Source: Glandiceps talaboti
Lineage: Eukaryota; Hemichordata; Enteropneusta; Spengelidae
NCBI RefSeq assembly: GCF_964340395.1
Contig: NC_135552.1
Span: 627,001-691,000 of the forward strand
DNA length: 64,000 nt
Direction: 5' to 3'
Position numbers and translations under genes: made by a program. Below the pieces are notes generated by a model. It was given only the letters and a program-made list of their open reading frames with translations. It was not told the DNA's origin and did no database searches. Shown here piece by piece: positions 37,099-48,233 of this stretch. Every line of letters starts with the position of its first letter. Position 1 is the first letter of the stretch.

Positions 37099-37995
37099 AG
37101 GCTATTTGTAGTGCGCCTAATCTTGCTGAGCTCTAGGTGCAGAGGACAGAAGCACAAAGGAAGTAAGTAATGATGACAAAGTGATTTACTGTTTGAAGAG
37201 ATAAGATTTAAGTGTTGAGTGAAAAGATAATAAGGAGTTGGAGAAATGGAGGCTGGATGGGAGTTTGTTCCATGGGGATGGACTGGTGAAAGAGAATGAT
37301 CCTTCACCAAAGCATTTTGTGGTTACATGCGGTACTCTAAGACGACGAATATCAGAAGAGGACCTGAGATTTCTTGAGGGGCAATACTGGTGAAGAAGTT
37401 CACTAAGGTATTTAGGTCTGGAACCAGTAATCGAATTATAACAGATTGTTGAAAGTTTGTAATGTATGCGAGATGTGATTGGCAGCCAGTGAAGTTGCAT
37501 CAGGTGGGGTTCTGCAGGATCCGTTCTCTTAGCTTTGCAAACGAGCCTAGCTGCAGCATTCTGTGCTCTTTGTAACTGGTCAATTAAGTACTTAGGACAG
37601 CCCAATTGAATCGAGTTGCAATAGTCTAAACGGGAAAGGACAAGTGAACAAGTAAGAGTTTGTGTGGCTTCAAGAGTGAGTAAGTGGCAAATAGAACTGA
37701 TCCATCTGAGCTGAACATAGATTGTTCTACACACATTATGAATGTACATGTAGTGACATATTTAAATGACAATCGAGTGTAACACCTAGGTTTTTAACAT
37801 GGTGAACAAACTCTATGTCAGAATTTCCGACACACAAATGAGTAGGGAGAGATTGGATGGATGATTTGGGGGACACAACTATCACTGCTTCAGTTTCACT
37901 GTCATTTAGCAGGAGTTTATTGCGAGTCATCCAGGTTTTGACATCTGAAATGCAGTTTTGCACTGACTCAATTACAGGCTGAATTTGATCGATTC
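37065..37995 (-). mobile_element. second 5'-truncated L2-type LINE, frameshifted
   Basis: A minus-strand element with an (ATT)n 3' tail at 37068-37098. Two overlapping frames hold the C-terminal half of an L2 RT: CISDVKTWMTRNKLLLNDSE, FVHHVKNLGVTLD, then after a frameshift near 37740 SRLDYCNSIQLGCP, QRAQNAAARLVC, LMQLHWLPITSRIHYKL and PSPWNKLPSSL, ending at a stop near 37186. The block order is the same as in the copy at 19166, with clearly different residues, so it is another subfamily. Its 5' limit near 37995 is approximate. Confidence 0.88.
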
Positions 37996-38231
37996 GAATG
38001 TGTTACTGGATTTGTATATATATGCGCAAAAGTAGATCTACTGTAGATAAAGAGTAGATCTACTCATTTGGTAAGGGATAGCACGTTACCTTTTTGCCAG
38101 GTTTGGTGGAAATTGGTTTGGACATGCCAGAGATATGAGGATGCACACACACTGGACAGATGGACACATGGACGGAACCCAACTTATGAGCCCCCTCCTG
38201 GCATGCCGGTTGGGGCTAACAATGCACTTAC

Positions 38232-38311
38232 CCTGGAAGATCAAATTTTCCCGTAACCACGAGGTCAGCCTGACATATATTATCATCACCACATTCCTTG
38301 ACAAAGTCAAC
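38232..38311 (-). CDS. integrin alpha subunit, exon 5 of those seen (thigh/calf-1 linker)
   Basis: This 80-bp exon was found by its conserved peptide VDFVKECGDDNICQADL followed by VVTGKFDLPG. 'CG(D/E)DNxC' is the cysteine loop at the thigh-calf 'genu' of integrin alpha chains, where the leg bends. The acceptor (minus strand) is TGTCATTTTAG and the donor GTAAGTG at 38231-38225. It starts in phase 0, joining ...KQAIQ of exon 44816-44971, and ends with GG, which the A of exon 28854-29010 completes to glycine. It is too short to stand out as an ORF; the frame continues into intron on both sides. Confidence 0.95.
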
Positions 38312-38842
38312 CTAAAATGACAAAAGAGGAGTTTACCAATGAGTGTGCTTCAGTCTCTATTGAATAAATACAATAATGGACAATTGTGTCATCATACATG
38401 TACATATTAAAACTGTAGTTTTTTATGTGTACAAACTCAATACCAAATTGTGGTACCACAGTATGTGCTTCACGAATAATCAGAAGTAAACTGAATGGCT
38501 TCCGTAATGACAAAGCCTTTAGAGTTTTATTCCTGCACCCATTGTTAGAAATCAAAATTCTCAGATATCACAATCACACATGTACATGGCATAATTTGTG
38601 AATTAATTATATACCAAACGATATGAATTTTGAAGACTGCATACATATACTTACAATACTGCCTAATTATGCAAATATATCATTCAGATTATGTGGTTCT
38701 TTTCAGAGAAGCTAGCAAAAGCTGTTAATTTAAATGAACTATCAAGATCAGTGAGTCTGATCACAAGGTTTCATGTTGAGATAGACACAAAAAAGATCAC
38801 ATGCAAACATCACAGACATAGCCGTTAGGTGGACTCTTTATT
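38312..38842. other. intron sequence, nothing recognised
   Basis: AT-rich with no supported gene or element. Confidence 0.4.
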
Positions 38843-39110
38843 TAGTTAATGATATAAACAGGAACTGCATGAAAGAAACAGTTCAGTTGGCTGCTGACCA
38901 TGGATTTTGTTTGAACTTCATGAAGTAATACCTCATGTCTATTGTAATTTTAGTAGTGTGCCTGCTGTTACTGTTTATATCATTAACTACATAAAGAACA
39001 TGATGCAACTCATGAAGCAATTCGTCGCATGCGATGAGGCTTGCAACTGCGACGGAGCGCGTACATGATGCAACTAGTTGCATGGTGAGTTGCAAGAGCT
39101 AAACTGTTGC
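38843..39110. repeat. inverted repeat and diverged copy of the palindromic foldback family
   Basis: TTAGTTAATGATATAAACAG at 38843 is inverted at 38969 (CTGTTTATATCATTAACTAC). Just after it, 39001-39100 has GATGCAACTCATGAAGC, AATTCGTCGCATGCGATGAG and ATGATGCAACTAGTTGCATG, clearly related to the foldback element at 39519-39694. Confidence 0.6.
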
Positions 39111-39518
39111 ACATGCGTAGATATATAAAAGTTACAGGTCATCGAGGTCAATTCTTCTAGCGGCAGGAATTTGGTAAAAATGCTATGAAATTGCTAATAT
39201 TTACGAATAAAATGACTGAAAACTTGTTGAGGTATCGATAGTAAAACTCTATTCAATTCGAAGTTCGTTTATAGCGATGTTGATCTTTCCGATGTCGCTA
39301 CTTGCATTCAAGTTGGAAATAAAATGATATTCAACGGAAATCAAGCATTCATAGACATTGTATACTATTTATGTAATCGTGGTGATAAATCGAAATTATA
39401 TAAAAAATACTTGCTGAAATACAATATTTATACTAAAAACATGGCGGCTGTAACATTGAACGTCATTTGACACGTAGGTATATGTCAAAGGTTATTACTT
39501 GTGACGCGACGAAGTAGT

Positions 39519-39694
39519 TACACGGTGCAACTCACGAAGCAACTTGAGAAGCAATTTGCGATGCGTCGCAAGGAAACCGACATGTCGGTTTCCTTGCGAC
39601 GCACCTTGCGACGTCGCAAGACCCTGCGACGATGCAATTCGTCGCATGCGACGAATTGCATGGTGTGTTGCTAGTCGAGTAGCATCGTGTAACC
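39519..39694. mobile_element. 176-bp foldback element with two perfect palindromes
   Basis: The ends GTTACACGGTGCAACTC (39519) and GAGTAGCATCGTGTAAC (ending 39694) are inverted with two mismatches. Inside are a perfect 42-bp palindrome (39562-39603, centre ACCGACATGTCGGT) and a perfect 30-bp palindrome (39632-39661, centre CGTCGCATGCGACG). The CGTCGCA/TGCGACG word recurs throughout. There is no coding capacity. The target duplication is not clear. Confidence 0.75.
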
Positions 39695-40040
39695 GGGCCT
39701 TTATGATCAGGCTTATTGATCTTGATATTTCCTTAGTAGCTTGGGTAGCTTCTCCCAAAAGAGCTATCAGCTATATAGAGCTCATGCAAATAACTACTTG
39801 CAATTAAAAAGTAATTGATGTCATGTAAAAGTACATGTATAGTAACCACAGATGATTGTGCAATGTCATACAAACTCAATATTAAACAAACTTTGTTTGT
39901 TTTGACCAAAACTCTCTCCCCCTCCACCTACAGGGTTCATACACTTACGAGTAAAATAAAATTGCAGGGCTTTCCAGGGGTTTTTCATCAGTTTTCCAGG
40001 GATATCAAATGAACTATCGAGATAAGGTCTATCGACCCAT

Positions 40041-40690
40041 ATCAGTTTGCATACCGTTCCAATCACTCTGTAGATGCTGTCTCAGTTGCACTTCATTCAG
40101 TATTAACTCATCTAGATAAACGTAATTCATATGCTTGAATACTCTTTGTTGATTTCAGCTCTGCGTTTAACACTATTATTCCATCCAAGTTAGTCATAAA
40201 ACTTTCTGACCTTGGAATTAGCCATTCCATGTGTAGGTGGATCTTATGTTTTCTCTATGATAGGCCACAGATTGTTAAAATTAATAGCAATGTATCTTCT
40301 ACATTAGTTCTTAATACAGGAGCTCCTCAGGGTTGTGTCCTAAGTCCTTTACTGTACTCCCTTTTCACCTATGACTGTACTCCCTTGTATGATGAAAAGT
40401 ACTTGTAAAGTTTGCCAAGGACACCACAGCCATAGGTTTAATTACTGATAATGATGAGTCTATGTATAGGAGTGAAATTGCAAATTTGGCAAACTGGTGC
40501 AGTGTCAACAATCTTGAAGTGAATATGAACAAAACCAAAGAAGTAATCATCAATTTTAGGGAGGGCAATATGACTCGTGCTCCGATTAACATCAATGATA
40601 GGACAGTTGAAATTGTTCTATATTTAAGTTTCTAGGCATTGAACTTTCCAATCGTTTGTCTTGGCAAACTAATACTAATTACCTGGTAAA
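40041..40690 (+). pseudogene. LINE reverse transcriptase fragment (CR1/Rex1-like)
   Basis: The plus-strand frame reads QFAYRSNHSVDAVSVALHS, a TGA, then [17 protein letters not shown] (motif A), [37 protein letters not shown] (motif B), another stop and frameshift, then LANWCSVNNLEVNMNKTKE and VIINFREGN. The FADD region is destroyed (expected about 40400-40430). The closest in-window relative is the minus-strand fragment at 14315-14890. The fragment stops where the pearl-like element begins. Confidence 0.88.
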
Positions 40691-42333
40691 CAAGTCATTG
40701 AGAATGACATATTCCCCGCTATAATTGGGTTTTAAGGAATTATCACTACTCTGATCACGCAACAACATTTGTGAACCTTTAACAAACAGACTTAGATATG
40801 TTGTGTGTGCTTGTTGGACATGGAATATGCCTCCAACAATAAAGGATTGGTTGGGTATGGGGGATCATATCACGATGAAAATGGAGTCTGAGTTATGGCT
40901 TTGGACATGGAAAATTCACAAACAAAATGGCTGCCAGGCAGCCATATTGGATCGTATCACGATGAAAATGGATATGCACATGTATGTCATAGAACACTGT
41001 CCTAATACCAACTTTAAATGAGATCTGTTCAAGCATGTCTGAGTTATGGCTTTGGACATGAAAATTCACAAACAAAATGGCTGCCAGGCAGCCATATTGG
41101 ATCGTATCACAACGAAAATGGATACGCACATGTATGTCATAGAACAATGTCCTAATACCAACTTTGAATGAGATCTGTTTAAGCATGTCTGAGTTATGGC
41201 TTTGGACATGAAAATTCACAAACAAAATGGCTGGCAGGCAGCCATATAGGATCGTATCACGATGAAAATGGATATACACATGTATGTCATAGAACACTGT
41301 CCTAATACCAACTTTGAATGAGATCTGTTCAAGCATGTCTGAGTTATGGCTTTGGACATGAAAATTCACAAACAAAATGGCTACCAGGCAGCCATATTGG
41401 ATCGTATCACAATGAAAATGGATATGCACATGTATGTCATAGAACACTGTCCTAATACCAACTTTGAATGAGATCTGTTCAAGCATGTCTGAGTTATGGC
41501 TTTGGACATGAAAATTCACAAACAAAATGGCTGCCAGGCGGCCATATTGGATCGTATCACGATGAAAATGGATATACACATGTATGTCATAGAACACTGT
41601 CCTAATACCAACTTTGAATGAGATCTGTTTAAGCATGTCTGAGTTATGGCTTTGGACATGAAAATTCACAAACAAAATGGCTGGCAGGCAGCCATATAGG
41701 ATCGTATCACGATGAAAATGGATATACACATGTATGTCATAGAACACTGTCCTAATACCAACTTTGAATGAGATCTGTTCAAGCATGTCTGAGTTATGGC
41801 TTTGGACATGAAAATTCACAAACAAAATGGCTACCAGGCAGCCATATTGGATCGTATCACAATGAAAATGGATATGCACATGTGTGTCATAGAACACTGT
41901 CCTAATACCAACTTTGAATGAGATCTGTTCAAGCATGTCTGAGTTATGGCTTTGGACATGAAAATTCACAAACAAAATGGCTGCTAGGCGGCCATATTGG
42001 ATCGTATCATGACAACAATGAATATGCACATGTATGTCATAGAACACTGTCCTATTGCCAACTTTGAATGAGATCTGTTAAAGTATGTCTGAGTTATGGC
42101 TCTAGACAGGGAAAATTCGCAAACAAAATGGTTGCTAGGCGGCCATATTGGATCGTATCATAAAACAAATTGACGTACATATGTATGCTAAAGTATGTTG
42201 CCCCTGTACCAAGTTTGAAAAAATCGGTCCAGGCATCTCCAAGAAACAGCTGCGGACGGGCGGACGGACGGACGGACAGACAGAACCGAATCCATAAGTC
42301 CCCATCCCGGACTTCGTCCGGCGGGGGACTAAT
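40689..42333 (+). mobile_element. pearl-like (Helentron-associated type) element, full copy
   Basis: 5' leader from about 40689 (ACAAGTCATTGAGAATGACA, GGGTTTTAAGGAATTATCAC, CTGATCACGCAACAAC), a core of nine 150-bp repeats, then a tail with TCCAAGAAACAGCTGC, an (ACGG)n tract at 42255-42283, and a terminal hairpin (CCCGGACTTCGTCCGGCGGG) ending GGGGACTAA. Leader, about 150-bp tandem core, (ACGG)n and short 3' tail is the published architecture of bivalve 'pearl' elements, later grouped with Helentron-associated non-autonomous elements. Other copies are at 56751-57330 (leader and two cores) and 48940-49160 (core only). It encodes nothing. Confidence 0.8.
40885..42200. repeat. 150-bp tandem array with a 450-bp higher-order unit
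   Basis: GAGTTATGGCTTTGGACATG recurs at 40890, 41041, 41191, 41341, 41491, 41641, 41791, 41941 and 42091. Units three apart are more alike than neighbours: the variant GGCTGGCAGGCAGCCATATA occurs at 41230 and 41680, and GGCTACCAGGCAGCCATATT at 41380 and 41830. This shows amplification by 450-bp blocks. The minus strand stays open for 384 codons because 150 is divisible by three; it is not a gene. Confidence 0.95.
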
Positions 42334-42603
42334 TATATCATGGAACAATTGCTTGACTGTCTGGGTTAGCAAGAATATTGATTCACCAGCTTGGCAAAGA
42401 CTTTGAAAATAGTTTCACCATTTCACATTTTGGAGTATTCTGAATTATATAAATGGGTAGATAGAGCACGGACAGAAATGTCAACCAATCGCGCTCATTT
42501 TCCAGGGCTTCCAGGGTAGGGAGTATTTTTCCAGGGTGTTCTGGGGAGGGTTTGAAATTCTAGGGTTTTCCAGGGTTTCCAGGACCGTGTGAACCCTGAC
42601 CTA

Positions 42604-44040
42604 TAACGAATATTCACAAGTGTGCCATTGACACATTCATATATGATATCAACCATGATGAAAATTGTAGCAGTCACACCACTTTGATCGATGAAATGTA
42701 AAAACATAGAAAACAAATTTAAATACTAGTATGCATTTGCAAGCAAAAGCATAGTTCCAGGGCACAGTAAAGTAAGAACAAGCATGAAGGCTCTGTCTGA
42801 GTTAGCATCTAAGAAAAATAAGGAAAAGTCATTGAGGACTCTTATACAAAATGTACCTCCGTCAGAGAGAAACATACTACATGCAACACCATGTACCAAC
42901 AACAAGCTCTGGAACTTGAAAGTTGAAGCGAAATAGAAACTCTAACACCCAGTATGTGTTACATCAAACTCAGTTCAATACACATAGTAAAAACATGATT
43001 TTTATTCGACAGTTTTGTACAAATAAACATGTCTTCTGTCAAATTAGTTAGTTTTTGGTAGTCGTGTCTTTGCTGACACGACTTACGTGCCACTGTCCAC
43101 ATATACATGTACGTATCTCGGCCTCTCTGTAAATTGCTGTTGACATTCATTTCACTCAGAATAACACGATAAAAACGTCTTGAATTGTTCACGATAGTTT
43201 AAATAATATTGATGTTGACAGACGTCATTGACAAACAAATTTGTCACGAGACACGATTGGTATATCGCTACCACGTAGTAGTCAAGTACGCTCGACTTTG
43301 GAGCAAGTCACTGTACCTGAAGGTCGGCCCGATCGGCCGGGGAGGAGTAAGCTTACACGTGGAAGCACATGTCGTGTGATTGTATGTTGGCGAGTCTATG
43401 CTGATTGTTTTTGGTAAATACAGATGGATTTCGTAAATAGGACAAGTTTAATATTCATCATCAAAGAGCTTTAGCCGTTCATACTTTCAAGGGGTGTTGA
43501 TAGAAAATCATTGAATGATCTTGAACACAACAAATCGCGTACTTGTACAGTGCAAGGTCACCGGAAGTACCGTACTTTCCGTACATGTAGTTTTGACTTG
43601 CACTTGTGAATTTAGTTTGCAGTCAATTTACCTAATACTGTTAAAAACTGAGTAATGTGTCCCACATAATGAAATATTTTGCCATCCGTTAAAAACAATT
43701 TTCGCATTTTCAAATTTGAGTTACGATCAAAGCAACCAAAATATGAATCATTGAAATTTGAATGCGTAAACACGTAACCTTTGGACTCAGCATTTAAACA
43801 CGTCCCCTCAACTCAACTTTTAGTACAGTACCACCTCCAACACGATATTGTCAGCTATCAAAAGTTTTTAGCTTACGCAAGTAGCGACGGAGGGGGTCCC
43901 ACACGGCTAGCGCTTGCAACAATGCATGCTGGAAAACCCGCAAGAAAACTGCGTGAGGACCCCCTACAGAGTTGTAAACCGGAAGTGGATAGAAAGTGAG
44001 AAACCTCAGTAAATCACAAGTTCCAGGTCGCCCTTAGAAC
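42604..44040. other. intron sequence with one short inverted repeat
   Basis: No gene was recognised. GGAGGGGGTCCCACACGG at 43889 and CTGCGTGAGGACCCCC at 43950 form a loose stem of about 12 bp around a CGCTTGCAACAATGCATGC segment. 42721-42760 (TAGTATGCATTTGCAAGCAA, GTTCCAG) recurs at 45839-45872. Confidence 0.45.
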
Positions 44041-44044
44041 TAAT

Positions 44045-44520
44045 TAATGGAAACCCAGCACTGTATATCACATTGGCAGTAAATTATATCAACTTATCAA
44101 TGCCTCAATAATAAATGCAGAATCTGTTATCGTTGAAGGCTTGAAAGTCTCCTACATTTGGTTAGAAGTGTGAAAATGAAGTTCAAAAATAGCACTGACA
44201 CAGATCACTCCAACCTAAAGGAACGGAGTTCATTTAATGACCTTGTGTGACATTGTGCGATCATCCCTAATACAAACCTGGCATTGTATATCACATTAGC
44301 AGTAAATTTTAATCAACTTATCAACATCTCAGTAGTAAATACAAACCTAGTATTGTTGTTGAGGATGTTCCATTTTCTTTATTTGGTTAGAAGTGCAAAA
44401 AAGAAGCTCAGCAATGGCATTGGTGCCAGACCCCCTGCCCCCTAAAGGAACTGAGGTCATTTATTGAGCTTGCCCGACAATGTGCAGTCATCCATTCATT
44501 CAGTTGTGCTATACATCAGG
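44045..44520. repeat. diverged 223-bp tandem duplication
   Basis: CACTGTATATCACATTGGCA at 44060 and CATTGTATATCACATTAGCA at 44282 start two colinear units (then ATCAACTTATCAA, TTTGGTTAGAAGTG, CATTTAnTGA). Confidence 0.75.
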
Positions 44521-44815
44521 GGTCACTGTAATTTTGTAATAGAGGTGAACTCATAATCATATTAACCCATTTAGCATCTAAACTTGCTGCTGAATGTCAC
44601 ATTAAGTCTTAGTTCAAATAAAAAGATTGTCCATTTCCTCGAAAACTGTATTTCAAAAGGACCTCCAACAAGCTTTCATTTCTCAGAGTTTTGAGAGGAG
44701 TGAAGAAATTGTTCCTGGGTGCATTCTTTGTGATGGCATTTCATACTTGAAATGTACCTTTAGATGCAAGTGCTGAGCAGGGGCTTGAATAAAATACAAC
44801 TGTATATTAATTTAC

Positions 44816-44971
44816 CTGGATTGCTTGTTTCAGTGTTGAGGTCATATTAAGTACTGGAAATGTGGACAAGGAGGGGACTGCATCGCCTTCATTGGGAAGA
44901 GTAGGAGTGGTTTCTGGTAGCCTGTATGACAATGTAATGTCAATAGGACGTAGGATATCTTTAATATCATG
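44816..44971 (-). CDS. integrin alpha subunit, exon 4 of those seen (thigh domain)
   Basis: This 156-bp, phase 0-0 exon of 52 codons starts HDIKDILRPIDITLSY, matching the thigh-domain pattern '(D/E)xxDKLxPIxIxxxY', continues RLPETTPTLPNEGDAVPSL and ends TSTLKQAIQ. The acceptor (minus strand) is TTGTTATTTCAG, the donor GTAAAT at 44815-44810. In front, exon 48076-48233 ends ...LFVQ; behind, exon 38232-38311 begins VDFVKEC; both joins are in phase and match the family order. An NMT sequon (N-glycosylation pattern) lies near the end. The upstream in-frame sequence to 45088 is intron. Confidence 0.95.
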
Positions 44972-45448
44972 CTGAAATAACAAATCATAATACAATCTTC
45001 GTAAATTGTCCATAACATTGTGTATGTGTAACTTTTCAGAATGATCTATACATTGAATACACACAAACACATGCACAGACACATGCATTTTACAATATTA
45101 TACTTGAGTCTAATCCAAATTTTTAAAACTTTTATGAGACTGAGAAATGGAACTTTATAATGATCAATATGCCTAGAGCAACTTGTACATTTATTCACAA
45201 AGTTTACACCAGAAAGTGTGATCATCTTTATATAACAATGTAGTATGTTACTTTTCTTTACTTGTTATGACTGTCCTCTTTGCACCCCTTTTTTAAGTGC
45301 TTATACGAGTAATTCAGTTTTGTAGTGACTAATAAGCCCGGTGGGCTGGGTGATGTGTTTGCTTTCTGATATTGTTATTGGCAATTTGTAAAATGTATAT
45401 CACATGTCACTATAATAAACAACCTTTACTACTTACATGCATGCATGC
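44972..45448. other. intron sequence, nothing recognised
   Basis: Apart from the polypyrimidine/acceptor of the exon at 44971, no feature is supported. Confidence 0.4.
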
Positions 45449-45575
45449 ACACCCACCCACCCACACACACACACACACCCACCCACCCACACACACACAC
45501 ACCCACCCACCCACACACACACACCCACCCCCACCCACCCCCACCCACCCACACACCCACCCACCCACACACACC
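45449..45575. repeat. (ACCC)n/(AC)n microsatellite
   Basis: Alternating blocks of CCCACC and ACACAC. All frames are open and give Pro/Thr/His or Gly/Val/Cys nonsense. Confidence 0.95.
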
Positions 45576-46091
45576 GTGTCATACAGACAGAGACAGACAC
45601 AAGATTGAATCAACTGAAGTACAGGTATCAACAGCTTTTCTTGTTATATCATATTGTCCATCAATCTATCAGGAAAGGAATGTAGGAAATCAGAGTTGAA
45701 TGATATCTGTCTTCTTGCTTCAGCTTCCTAGTTGAGTTTTGCTAAAAAACACTTTGACAGTTTTTGTGGTAATTGTGCCTTTCTTTACCCTTCACAAACA
45801 GTACCTTATTTTATATAAATGGGAAATTTTATAGAACTAGTATGCATTTGCAAGCAAAAGTATAGTTCCAGAGGTGCCGTATGGCTGCAAGTTTAGGGTT
45901 GTCGAAATTCATTTACAGAGGTCATGTTTGTGTGGAGATAAAAGTAAGATATATTTATCTAAGGGCTGGGACACATTTGGTATATCAAAGGATTATGGTA
46001 GCTGTCACATGAAGTTGTAAATGAAAAAGCTCACTTTTCTTGTTTAGTCAACTTAAAACACTAATCTTTGCACATCAATTTTTTTCTTCAA

Positions 46092-46775
46092 AAAGTATCC
46101 CCAATGGCGTTGTAGCTCAACTGTACAGTTTTTAACAATATTAACTCACACGCTGATCCATGCTAGGTTTTGGTGTTCATTTGCTGAATGATTATGTAGT
46201 TGCCTATCCAACCCTGTTGTTATCTTTGCAATATACGTGATCATATGGCCGTTGCTATGGATGTGGTCATCTTGTTAGGCATATTTGCATATATTTATTG
46301 AATATTTGTTCACTTTTCTATGAATCCCTGATGTTATCTTTGCAATATACATGATCATTTGGCTGTTGCTATGGGCGTAGTCTTGTTGCTAGGTATATTT
46401 GCAAACACTTTTTGAATGTTTGTTCACTTGTCTAAGAATCCCTGTTGTTATCTTTGTGAAATACACCACCGTTTGGCTCTTACCACGGGTGTGGTTGCTA
46501 GGGCTAATCTTACCAAATTTCAGTCTCATTGACCAAGTACTTTTTGAGATACAAGTTTTTGACCAAATTCACATGCTTACACCTAATTTGCATATCAAGG
46601 ATGAGACCATCATATGCTTAATATTTCTTCATCTATACACCCCTAGATGTATCCCCATTAAATTTCAGCCTAGTCTGCTGAGTAGTTTTGGAATTAAAGA
46701 TTGTTAACCAAAAAGACACATTTTTAGACCTAATTTGCATATCACCGATGGGATCATCATGTCATAAACAATTGA
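46092..46775 (+). mobile_element. pearl-like element, (AC)n family, 3'-truncated copy
   Basis: It starts CCCCAATGGCGTTGTAGCTC, AACTGTACAG, followed by GGTGTTCATTTGCTGAATGA and three roughly 115-bp sub-repeats (GATCATTTGGCTGTTGCTAT), then CAGTCTCATTGACCAAGTAC and the TTTGCATATCA...GATGGGATCATC block. It stops after GTCATAAACAATTG, before the microsatellite and right end. Confidence 0.8.
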
Positions 46776-46843
46776 TAAGTACACAGACGTCGACTGATTG
46801 GATGAATTCTTGTGATACATGAGACTAAATCACTTGCTATACC

Positions 46844-47347
46844 TTACTGTTGGAGACTCCAATATTTAGGGATAGTTTGTGACATTTTTACCCACCATTT
46901 TTGAAAAACATGTCTATTTATCATCGTGCAATGTAATGTCAAACTGCTAACTAATAATGTTTTCTGAGTAAAATCGGACACGACGTCCACACTTAAGCAA
47001 AAGGTATTTGAATCTGCTATAATTTTTTGACGACGTAGAAAAATACCAGTTGAAGTCTGCAGAATAGTGTTTGACATCACACAGTGCATACATACCATTG
47101 TGCCATGTGATGATGTGTTTCCCTTCCACTGTCTGTGATCACTTGAATTACATGGCAAATGTGATGCTATAGACTTTTGACTTGTATTCTTCAACGTCAT
47201 CAAAAAAGTATAACAGACTTGTATACCTTTTGATAAAGTGGGGATGCTGTGTCCGATCATTGGTTTTTTGTTCAAATTTACTTTGACAACACTGTTAGTT
47301 AATAGTTGGCCATCGTATATCGCGGCATTCAACCAGGGCAACTGCAT
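46844..47347 (-). other. unassigned 167-codon open frame
   Basis: This is longer than other non-repeat open frames in the window. It reads MQLPWLNAAIYDGQLL, later GIQVCYTFLMTLKNTSQKS and VVSDFTQKTLLVSSLTLH. A second, overlapping frame (46947-47129) begins MEGKHIITWHNGMYALCD and looks at least as protein-like, so a frameshifted remnant of a protein-coding segment is possible. I do not recognise either. It has no splice-site context linking it to the integrin gene, and chance cannot be excluded. Confidence 0.25.
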
Positions 47348-48075
47348 ATCACAAAATCTCTAAGATTTTGAAGTCCTCCATAGGAAAATATAGCACATGT
47401 AAGTCTCACATATCACGGGATTTCAGCCAGATGTGACACCATGTAGGTATAAACATGTCCCTAGTGTATGCAAAGTTTCTAATGATTTTTAAGTCTACTC
47501 GTCTCTGGACATTTAGTTTGAAATAATTGTAGCTTTCCTGACAAAACTAATCATATATATTATTTCAAATAATTTGAAATAATTTTAGCTTTTAATACCT
47601 GACAAAACTAATCACAATTGTTATGCAAATCATATGAATAACTTATGTAGATGAGCTGCTCTGCTATCAGAACAATCCGTGGGGAACACTGATAGTGATC
47701 TGATGACATGTATCAATGTCAAAGTATAAGTAGTTACCACAAACATATATGTATGTACTGATGTAAAAGCTTTATTTACAGGGAGTCCTGTGGTTGCAAT
47801 AAACAAAACATTGAACAAAACTTTTGTTGTAGTAGTATTTATTTTGAATCAATTTTTGAATGCTCATGGCAAAGAATGAATTGATAAACTAGTATGAAAT
47901 AATTATCAAACAAAATTTTCAAACAGTAGCCAAAATAGCTAATGGTTTTCAAAACCTACTGCTAACACTGTCTATACCCTCACTCTAACATACTGACAAT
48001 ATGTAAGGTAAGTACTATATAATTATTGATTCTAGCAACAAACTAGTATTATCACACATGAAAACAGAAACTTAC
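47348..48075. other. intron sequence, nothing recognised
   Basis: AT-rich. TTTCAAATAATTTGAAATAA (47560-47585) is a small palindromic motif. No gene signal. Confidence 0.4.
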
Positions 48076-48233
48076 TTGCACAAACAATTTGACAAGATCA
48101 CACTTCTCAGCTGATGGTTTATTCAGTTTTTTTGTATTCGTATACATGGACTCATGGCCATCTGAGAAAAACACTCGTGATTTCTTACGAATTGCACGCC
48201 TGACTTTCTCTACTTCCAGGGTATATTCAACAT
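48076..48233 (-). CDS. integrin alpha subunit, exon 3 of those seen (thigh domain)
   Basis: This 158-bp exon has two bases (AT) that complete a codon begun by the A ending the previous exon (AAT, Asn), then 52 codons ending phase 0 at ...LFVQ. The peptide starts VEYTLEVEKVRRAI and has RVFFSDGHES and a conserved cysteine in AEKCDLVKLFVQ, all in thigh-domain order (family pattern: YxLxxD...RRxxF...C...). The acceptor (minus strand) is TTATTTATTGCAG and the donor GTAAGT at 48075-48070. The upstream ORF extension to 48309 is intron. Confidence 0.95.

Larger units (their letters stand above)
39931..42598. mobile_element. element with hAT-like ends enclosing a LINE remnant and a pearl-like element
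   Basis: CAGGGTTCATACAC at 39931 and GTGTGAACCCTG ending at 42598 are inverted terminal repeats. Subterminal TTTCCAGG/CCAGGGTTTTCC motifs on both sides are typical of a widespread hAT-type MITE end (CAGGGTTCnnAC...TCCTGGAAA, known family pattern). ACCTA flanks both ends (39926-39930 and 42599-42603). hAT elements normally duplicate 8 bp, so the 5-bp match is either a decayed duplication or a different superfamily. The interior is foreign: an RT fragment and the pearl-like element. Confidence 0.6.

Noticed and set aside
35596-37136. Open frames of 234 to 458 codons, Tyr/Thr/His-rich, in three plus-strand frames
   Set aside because: The 10-12-bp words contain no stop codon in any frame. Simultaneous openness in all three frames marks a repeat, not a gene.
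40893-42047. 384-codon minus-strand frame with 50-residue repeats
   Set aside because: The repeat period is 150 bp and the frame is confined to the tandem core of a pearl-like element.
45372-45699. Overlapping Pro/His/Thr-rich and Gly/Val/Cys-rich frames
   Set aside because: They are translations of the ACCC/AC microsatellite.
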